Part shown: positions 13,833-19,090 of the stretch, piece after piece | Position numbering within the stretch: position 1 is the stretch's first letter | Layout of the letters: each line of letters opens with the position of its first letter | Assembly (NCBI GenBank): GCA_900754085.1 | Contig: CAAEBO010000015.1 | Span: 1 to 19,090 of the forward strand | From: Clostridia bacterium | Lineage (GTDB): Bacteria > Bacillota > Clostridia > TANB77 > CAG-508 | Reading direction: 5' to 3' | DNA: 19,090 bases | Program-made: the position numbers and the translations under genes | Notes under the pieces: model-generated | Databases searched by the model: none | What the model was told of the DNA's origin: nothing | The model's input: only the letters and a program-made list of their open reading frames with translations

Positions 13833-16800
13833 TTAGTTGTTTACTTCTACATCTATATTAATTGTTTCATCATTTATTTTTGTTTCTACATAATTTTGTC
13901 TTTCTTCATTATAGAATATATTATCTGATAATGTGTCTTTCATTATTTGATCTTTATATTTTTCAATTGTTGCTTTTAAATTATCATTATCGGCAAAATA
14001 CAAGTTTATTCTATCTAATACTTCAAAGCCTCTGTCTTTTCTCATGTTTTGAACTTTAGATAAAATTTCTCTTACATAACCTTCTTCTTTAAGTTCTGGT
14101 GTTATTGTTGTTTCTAATATAACTCCTAGTTCTCCTTCTCCTGCAAAGGCATAACCATCTTTTCCTTGCATTGTTACTAAAAGGTTTGTTTCGTCTAATG
14201 CTATTTGTGTTTCTTCTACATCTATATATTCTACTTTTCCTTGTTTTACTTTGTTTGCTAAGTCCATTTGGTTTAATTTAGATATAGCTTCTCTTATTTT
14301 AGGAATTAATTTTCCATATTCTTTTCCTAAAACAGGTAGGTTTGGTTTTATTTCGAAATCAACATATTTAGACATATCTGCACCTAAAGAAACTTCTTTT
14401 ACATTTAGTTCTTCTTTTACTATGTCACCATAATATTCTGGAAGTGTTCCTACAGAAATTAGCATTTCTGAAAGTGGTTGTCTATTTTTTATATTAGCTG
14501 CATTTCTAGCACTTCTACCTAATTTAACAATTTTATATGCTAAGTCCATTTCTTTTTCTAATTCTTTATCTATTTTATCTTCGCAAACTTCTGGCCATAA
14601 ACATAGGTGTACACTTTCTGGTTCTTCATTATTTAAATTTACAACTAAGTTTTGGTAAATATCTTCTGTTATAAATGGTACAAATGGTGCAGAAACTTTA
14701 ACTAAATCAACTAATACTCTGTATAAAGTTATATATGCTCCTACTTTGTCATCTTCCATTCCGCTTGCCCAGAATCTTTCTCTATTTCTACGTACATACC
14801 AGTTAGAAAGTTCATCTGTAAAGTCTTCTATTAGTAATGCTGCTGCTGTTATATCGTAATTATTTAGTTTTTCGTCCACTTCTTTTATTAATGTATTCAT
14901 CTTAGAAGTAATCCATTTATCCATTACATTTGTTACTTCGAAATCTTTATATTTTACTGGATTAAATTGATCTATTTCTGCATATAAAACATAGAATGAA
15001 TATACATTCCATAATGTGCTTAAGAACTTTCTTTGTGTTTCTTGTACACTTTTTACAGAAAGTCTTGTTGGAATCCATGGGCTACTACATGTGTAAAAAT
15101 GCCATCTTGTTGCATCTGCTCCAACTGTATCTAATAATTCGAATGGGTCTACTCCATTCTTTTTAGACTTAGACATTTTTTGTCCTTTATCATCTAGAAC
15201 ATGACCTAATACAATACAATTTTCATATGATGGTTTATCAAATAAACAAGTAGAAACTGCAAGTAATGTATAGAACCATCCTCTTGTTTGGTCAATAGCT
15301 TCTGAAATGAATTGAGCAGGGAAGTTTGCTTCAAATATTTCTTTATTTTCGAATGGATAATGCCATTGTGCAAAAGGCATAGATCCAGAATCGAACCAAC
15401 AATCTATAACTTCTTTTTCTCTTGTCATTTCTTTTCCACAATGTGGACATTTTAAATGTACTTCATCTATATATGGTTTATGCAATTCTATATTTTCTGG
15501 TACATTTTCTCCTTTTTCTTTTAGTTCTTCTATACTACCTATACATTCTCTGTGTCCACATTCACAAGTCCAAATAGGAAGTGGTGTTCCCCAATATCTA
15601 TCTCTAGATATTCCCCAATCAATAACATTTTCTAAGAACTTTCCAAATCTTCCAGTTTTTATTGTTTCTGGCATCCAATTTATTTGGTCATTATTTTTTA
15701 ATAAGTTATCTCTTAGTTTGCTCATTGCAACAAACCAACTTTCTTTTGGATAATATAAAAGTGGTGTGTCACATCTCCAACAATGTGGATAAGAGTGTAA
15801 ATGTTTTTCTTTACTAAATAATTTATTTTCTTCTTGTAACCATTTGCATATACTTTCATTGCAATCTCTTACAAATTTTCCTGCCCAAGGTTCTACTTCT
15901 TCTACAAATTTTCCTTCTTTATCTACTAAGTTTACAAATGTAATTCCATTTTGTTTAGCAACTAAGCTATCATCTTCACCATATGCTGGCGCTATATGTA
16001 CTATACCTGTACCATCTGTTAAAGTTACATAGTCACCATGTATTACTTCGAATGCTTTTCCTTCTATTTTTGCAAATGGCATTAATTGCTCATATTTTGT
16101 TCCTAATAATTCTGAACCTTTGTATTCTTTAATTATTTCGTATTCTTTATCTTTTAAAATTGATTCCACTAAATCTTTAGCTAATACATAAACTTCATAT
16201 TTTTCTTCTTCTTCTGTTCCAACATTTACTTTTACATCTACATATGTATAAGCTTTGTTTACACATAGTGCTAAGTTTGATGGTAATGTCCAAGGTGTTG
16301 TAGTCCAAGCTAAAATATATTTATTTTCTTCATCTTTAACTTTAAATTTTGCAACACAAGTTAAGTCTTTTACATCTTTATATCCTTGTGCAACTTCATG
16401 TGATGAAAGTGCTGTTCCACATCTTGGGCAATATGGCATTACTCTATGTCCTTCATATAGTAAACCTTTCTTCCACATTTCTTTTAAAGCCCACCATACA
16501 GATTCTATATATTCATTATGATATGTTACATATGGCTTTTCCATATCTACCCAATATCCTACTTTATCTGTCATTTGTTCCCATAAATTAACATATGAGA
16601 AAACACTCTCTTTACATTCCTCAACAAATTTTTCTACTCCATAATCTTCTATTTGTTGTTTACCAGAAATACCTAATTTTTTTTCTATTTCTAGTTCTAC
16701 TGGAAGTCCATGTGTATCCCATCCTGCTTTTCTTAAAACTTTATAACCTTTCATTACTTTATATCTTGGAATAATATCTTTCATTACCCTTGTTTCGATA

Positions 16801-16973
16801 TGTCCAACATGTGGTCTTCCATTTGCTGTTGGTGGACCATCGTAAAATGTAAAGTATCTTTTTCCTTCGTTCATTGCAAAATTTTTCTTAACAATATTTT
16901 TTTCTTTCCATAGTTTTGCAACATCATTTTCCATTCCAACAAAACCGTCTTTAAGTTCTACTTTTTTATACAC
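13833..16973 (-). CDS. ileS: Isoleucyl-tRNA synthetase, eukaryote-like (IleS2) type
   Basis: The 1046-residue class I synthetase charges tRNA-Ile. HVGH (55-58) follows YDGPPTANGRP. The editing (CP1) domain has TTTPWT at 224-229, and the KMSKS loop is exact at 599-603 (GQKMSKSKKNG). Cysteine pairs for zinc are visible at 182-185 (CPRC), and later as CWRC, CECGHREC and CPHC. The over-1000-residue length and phrases such as GHRVMPYCPRCGTALSSHEV and LPVELEIEKKLGI fit the IleS2 class. That class is shared by eukaryotes and some Firmicutes and is often less sensitive to mupirocin than IleS1. AAGGAGGAG lies 9 bases before the ATG. Expression is controlled by the isoleucine T-box just upstream. It is probably monocistronic. 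Confidence 0.97.
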   Translation of the reverse strand: MYKKVELKDGFVGMENDVAKLWKEKNIVKKNFAMNEGKRYFTFYDGPPTANGRPHVGHIETRVMKDIIPRYKVMKGYKVLRKAGWDTHGLPVELEIEKKLGISGKQQIEDYGVEKFVEECKESVFSYVNLWEQMTDKVGYWVDMEKPYVTYHNEYIESVWWALKEMWKKGLLYEGHRVMPYCPRCGTALSSHEVAQGYKDVKDLTCVAKFKVKDEENKYILAWTTTPWTLPSNLALCVNKAYTYVDVKVNVGTEEEEKYEVYVLAKDLVESILKDKEYEIIKEYKGSELLGTKYEQLMPFAKIEGKAFEVIHGDYVTLTDGTGIVHIAPAYGEDDSLVAKQNGITFVNLVDKEGKFVEEVEPWAGKFVRDCNESICKWLQEENKLFSKEKHLHSYPHCWRCDTPLLYYPKESWFVAMSKLRDNLLKNNDQINWMPETIKTGRFGKFLENVIDWGISRDRYWGTPLPIWTCECGHRECIGSIEELKEKGENVPENIELHKPYIDEVHLKCPHCGKEMTREKEVIDCWFDSGSMPFAQWHYPFENKEIFEANFPAQFISEAIDQTRGWFYTLLAVSTCLFDKPSYENCIVLGHVLDDKGQKMSKSKKNGVDPFELLDTVGADATRWHFYTCSSPWIPTRLSVKSVQETQRKFLSTLWNVYSFYVLYAEIDQFNPVKYKDFEVTNVMDKWITSKMNTLIKEVDEKLNNYDITAAALLIEDFTDELSNWYVRRNRERFWASGMEDDKVGAYITLYRVLVDLVKVSAPFVPFITEDIYQNLVVNLNNEEPESVHLCLWPEVCEDKIDKELEKEMDLAYKIVKLGRSARNAANIKNRQPLSEMLISVGTLPEYYGDIVKEELNVKEVSLGADMSKYVDFEIKPNLPVLGKEYGKLIPKIREAISKLNQMDLANKVKQGKVEYIDVEETQIALDETNLLVTMQGKDGYAFAGEGELGVILETTITPELKEEGYVREILSKVQNMRKDRGFEVLDRINLYFADNDNLKATIEKYKDQIMKDTLSDNIFYNEERQNYVETKINDETINIDVEVNN

Positions 16974-17063
16974 TGTAACTCCTCCTTTATTTTTTACTAT
17001 TAGGTCTTTCCTTTATGCTAGATAAATATGAATTATTATATATTGTTTTTCTCCCTAACATAC

Positions 17064-17316
17064 AAAAAACCTTTTCATCCTACATAGGACGAAAAGGTAA
17101 AATTCCGCGGTACCACCTAATTTAATAACTAGTGTTATTCTCTTAATTCTCTTTAACGCAGAGGATACGACAAAGCTTACTTTAATATTTTCAGCAATGC
17201 AACATATAAGGTGATAACAATTATTTTTATCTTACTAGAATTTCAGCATACATCTAGCTCTCTTAAAGATTATTTTATAACTGTGTTGTCCTTATTTGGT
17301 CTTTTTTATTGTGAAA
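17064..17316 (-). ncRNA. T-box leader riboswitch of ileS (Ile, AUC specifier)
   Basis: On the minus strand the T-box core AGGTGGTACCGCGG lies at 17105-17118. It is followed by a terminator whose arms, 17086-17098 and 17069-17081 (ACCTTTTC-type stem with one G-U), precede TTTTTTG. Stem I shows AGAGAG, the small arm GCTAGA/TCTAG, and a base helix in which CAACA...TATAA pairs with TTATA-TGTTG. In the expected specifier loop the sequence reads GTT-ATC-ACC, giving the isoleucine codon ATC at 17213-17215. Uncharged tRNA-Ile would pair with the codon and the TGG bulge and allow readthrough into ileS. The 16974-17063 stretch after the terminator is plain leader with the ribosome site. Confidence 0.95.
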
Positions 17317-17318
17317 AT

Positions 17319-17346
17319 ATTATATCACGATTTTTTTATTTTGCAA
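17319..17346 (-). promoter_or_regulatory. Promoter of the T-box/ileS unit
   Basis: On the minus strand TTGCAA (17341-17346) and a perfect TATAAT (17319-17324) are 16 bases apart, placing the transcript start just before Stem I of the T-box. Confidence 0.65.
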
Positions 17347-17495
17347 GCATTTTTTCTAGCTAATATATTTTTAAAGATAAATTATTGTGCCTATACCAAT
17401 TTTTACTAGCATTTTTTTACTTTTTATCATATAATACTTATTATAAGAAATTATAATTATGATTCTTGTTATTATTAAAAGCCGAGGTGCTTAAA

Positions 17496-18488
17496 ATGAA
17501 ACATTATAAATTAGCCATTGTTGGCGCAACAGGTGTAGTTGGTAGTACTGCACTAAAAGTTCTAGAAGAAAAGAAACTACCAATTAGCGAATATGTTTTA
17601 TTTGCTTCTTGCAAATCTGCAGGTAAAAAAGTTAATTTTATGAACAAAGAATATGTTATTAAAGAACTAAATGAAAATTCTTTTGATGAAGGGTTTGACT
17701 TTGCAATATTTTCTGCAGGTGGCGAAATAGCTAAAAAATACGCTCCAATAGCAGTATCTAAAGGTTGTATAGTTGTAGATAATAGTAGTGCATTTAGAAT
17801 GGACCAAGATGTACCATTGGTTGTGCCTGAAGTAAACCAAGAAGAAATCGCAAATAATAAGGGAATAATTGCAAACCCTAATTGTTCTACAATCCAAGCG
17901 GTATTACCATTAAAAGCCTTAGATGACAAATATACTATAAAAAGAATTGTGTATTCTACATATCAAGCTGTTTCTGGAGCTGGTCAAAAAGGACTAAATG
18001 ACTTACAAAATGGTAGAAATGGAATTAATAAATTAGAAAAATTCCCATACCCTATTTATAATAATTGTTTACCACAAATAGATGTATTTACGGAAAATGG
18101 TTATACTAAAGAAGAATTAAAAATGATTAATGAAACCAGAAAAATTTTAAATAAACCAGACTTAAAAATAACAGCAACAACAGTTAGAGTTCCAGTAGAA
18201 AACTCACATAGTGAATCTATAAATGTAGAATTCGAAAAAGATTTCGAACTTTCTGAATTAGTAGAAACTTTAAAAAATTTTGAAGGAATTATTGTTAAAG
18301 ACGATATTAATTCTGAAATTTACCCACTAGCAACAACAGCAACAGGTCATGACGAAGTATTTGTAGGTAGAATCAGAAGAGATTTTAGTGTAGAAAATGG
18401 TGTAAATCTTTGGGTTGTTGCAGATAATATAAGAAAAGGCGCTGCAAGTAACGCAATACAAATAGTAGAAAAACTAATTGAAATGTAA
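17496..18488 (+). CDS. asd: Aspartate-semialdehyde dehydrogenase
   Basis: The 330-residue NADP-dependent enzyme reduces aspartyl-4-phosphate to aspartate-4-semialdehyde, the branch point to lysine/diaminopimelate, threonine and methionine. The nucleotide-binding loop GATGVVGS is at 10-17. The catalytic Cys is C130 in NPNCSTIQ. QAVSGAG lies at 157-163, and the likely general base is H238 in PVENSHSES. Length is normal. I start at ATG 17496 because GAGGTG lies 6 bases upstream; an earlier in-frame TTG at 17466 lacks a ribosome site and lengthens the protein with a non-conserved stretch. It is a single-gene unit. No lysine riboswitch or T-box is seen in the 17347-17495 gap, only AT-rich DNA with a lone TATAAT at 17430-17435. 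Confidence 0.96.
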   Translation: MKHYKLAIVGATGVVGSTALKVLEEKKLPISEYVLFASCKSAGKKVNFMNKEYVIKELNENSFDEGFDFAIFSAGGEIAKKYAPIAVSKGCIVVDNSSAFRMDQDVPLVVPEVNQEEIANNKGIIANPNCSTIQAVLPLKALDDKYTIKRIVYSTYQAVSGAGQKGLNDLQNGRNGINKLEKFPYPIYNNCLPQIDVFTENGYTKEELKMINETRKILNKPDLKITATTVRVPVENSHSESINVEFEKDFELSELVETLKNFEGIIVKDDINSEIYPLATTATGHDEVFVGRIRRDFSVENGVNLWVVADNIRKGAASNAIQIVEKLIEM

Positions 18489-18546
18489 AAAAGCGAACCT
18501 AAGATTTTCTAACAAATGTAAATTCTAAGAAAATCTAAGGTTCGCT
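18486..18546 (-). terminator. Long hairpin at the end of asd
   Basis: The arms at 18492-18510 and 18528-18546 (AGCGAACCT and AGATTTTCT with a central A/A mismatch) form a 19-position stem with a 17-base loop. The T-run lies on the minus-strand side (18487-18491). It therefore reads as a terminator for transcription coming from the regulator gene, although the stem may also protect the 3' end of the asd transcript. Confidence 0.7.
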
Positions 18547-18562
18547 ATAATTCTCTACTACA

Positions 18563-18589
18563 GAAAGTTCTCCTACTAGGAGAACTTTC
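18563..18589. repeat. Perfect inverted repeat, 13-1-13
   Basis: GAAAGTTCTCCTA (18563-18575) is followed by a single C and then its exact complement (18577-18589). As RNA it folds into a tight hairpin with no U-tract on either side. As DNA it is a perfect palindrome that could bind a dimeric protein. It lies between convergent gene ends. Confidence 0.65.
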
Positions 18590-18604
18590 CTACTATATAA
18601 TAAA

Positions 18605-18648
18605 CCAGAATTAAGGAACATTCCTTAAAATCCCGATTTATTTTTTTT
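18605..18648. repeat. Dispersed hairpin element, copy B
   Basis: TTAAGGAA (18611-18618) and TTCCTTAA (18621-18628) form a perfect stem. The minus-strand core GGGATTTTAAGGA (18622-18634) is identical to copy A at 6408-6420. In the plus direction a run of eight T follows at 18641-18648, so it may help to end the asd transcript. Like copy A it sits shortly after the stop codon of a minus-strand gene. Confidence 0.55.
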
Positions 18649-18656
18649 ATAAATTA

Positions 18657-19090
18657 TTATTTAACATTCTTTTTATGCTTAGTTAATTTTATACAATTTT
18701 GGCATCTTTCATTTTCTGGATTATAATTGCATTTTAGTTCATCTACTTTAATTATACTTTTAATATAATCAGAAAATTTATTAACTGTATCTTCAGAAAT
18801 AGCATGTTTCATCTTTTTGGCTTCTTCCTCCGCAGTTTTGCTATCCACATTTAATATTTGAATTAAGAAAGCCTTTAAAACATTATGTTTTTTTATAATA
18901 TTTGTTGCTTCTTCCTTACCTTTTTCGGTTAATTTTATTTCTCCATAAGCTTCATAATCAACAAGATCTATTTCTTTTAGTGACTTTAATGCTCTATTAA
19001 CACTTGCCTTACTAACTTTTAAATAGTCTGCAATATCTGTAACTCTTGCCTCATTTTTATGTAATATTAATATATATATAGTTTTTAAAT
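18657..19090 (-). CDS. DtxR/MntR-family metal-dependent repressor (5' end outside window)
   Basis: About 144 residues are visible. The first codons lie beyond the window end, but the opening LKTIYILILHKNEARVTDIA matches the region just after the usual start, so only some ten residues are missing. The winged helix-turn-helix runs through VTDIADYLKVSKASVNRAL and is followed by the wing (DYEAYGEIKLTEKGKEEA). The dimerisation helices contain KMKHAISEDTVNKFSDYI, where the His and acidic residues match the metal-binding part of MntR/IdeR-like proteins. There is no SH3-like third domain. The C-terminus instead carries C-x8-C-x2-C and a basic tail. Such proteins repress manganese or iron uptake when metal-loaded. 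No target gene is in view. Confidence 0.85.
   Translation of the reverse strand, partial: LKTIYILILHKNEARVTDIADYLKVSKASVNRALKSLKEIDLVDYEAYGEIKLTEKGKEEATNIIKKHNVLKAFLIQILNVDSKTAEEEAKKMKHAISEDTVNKFSDYIKSIIKVDELKCNYNPENERCQNCIKLTKHKKNVK

Noticed and set aside
16255..16591. Two plus-strand open frames opposite ileS
   Set aside because: Overlapping frames antisense to a well-conserved synthetase, with no independent start signals.
17347..17495. Lysine riboswitch upstream of asd
   Set aside because: The gap is too short and lacks the conserved helices; it is plain AT-rich DNA.
17504..17929. 141-codon minus-strand frame opposite asd
   Set aside because: It is fully inside asd, whose NADP loop and catalytic Cys are clear; no ribosome site supports the antisense frame.
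18657..18848. Reading the last gene as a separate 63-residue protein starting at 18848
   Set aside because: The frame continues without a stop to the window end and encodes the winged-helix part of a DtxR/MntR protein, so the GTG at 18848 is an internal Val codon.
1..19090. CRISPR array, transposase or complete defence system
   Set aside because: No spaced direct repeats, no transposase or integrase reading frame, and no nuclease, toxin-antitoxin or restriction genes were seen.

Overview
The window is AT-rich bacterial DNA with strong AGGAGG-type ribosome sites, TTGACA/TATAAT promoters, a T-box leader, a reverse rubrerythrin/PerR pair and a TIGR04086-type membrane protein. Together these point to a low-GC Gram-positive bacterium of the Clostridia. 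I cannot name the genus. All 18 protein genes stop with TAA or TAG and none with TGA; tryptophan is read from TGG, so the standard code applies.

Layout. 1-190: promoter, tRNA-Leu(UAA) and terminator. 548-1573: a RhuM-family protein. 1791-2573: an inositol-monophosphatase-family enzyme. 2688-3513 (minus): two small uncharacterised genes, each with its own promoter. 3673-4655 (minus): a peroxide-stress operon (perR, then reverse rubrerythrin) with a self-operator at 4668-4686. 4833-6320 (plus): a zinc-ribbon protein and tyrS. 6444-8692 (minus): secD-secF, both strongly diverged. 8816-12935 (minus): queA, tgt, a membrane-anchored WG-repeat protein and a TIGR04086 protein, driven by a promoter at 12998-13026. 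13030-13605 (minus): a P-loop nucleoside/nucleotide kinase-like gene. 13833-17346 (minus): ileS of the eukaryote-like type under an isoleucine T-box. 17496-18488 (plus): asd. 18489-18656: three successive hairpins. 18657-19090 (minus): a DtxR/MntR-like regulator cut by the window end.

Functional picture. Most of the window is housekeeping: tRNA charging (tyrS, ileS), queuosine modification of tRNA (queA, tgt), protein export (secDF) and amino-acid synthesis (asd). The queA-tgt-...-secDF order follows the usual Firmicutes cluster. Here, however, a WG-repeat membrane protein lies between tgt and the TIGR04086 gene, yajC is not found, and SecD/SecF have lost hallmark residues. The accessory gene is rhuM beside the tRNA. 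I see no CRISPR array, transposase, phage module or complete defence system. The best leads are the degenerate SecDF pair, a hairpin that buries the ribosome site of the TIGR04086 gene, a PerR-type protein facing a Fur-type operator, and a dispersed hairpin element present twice.
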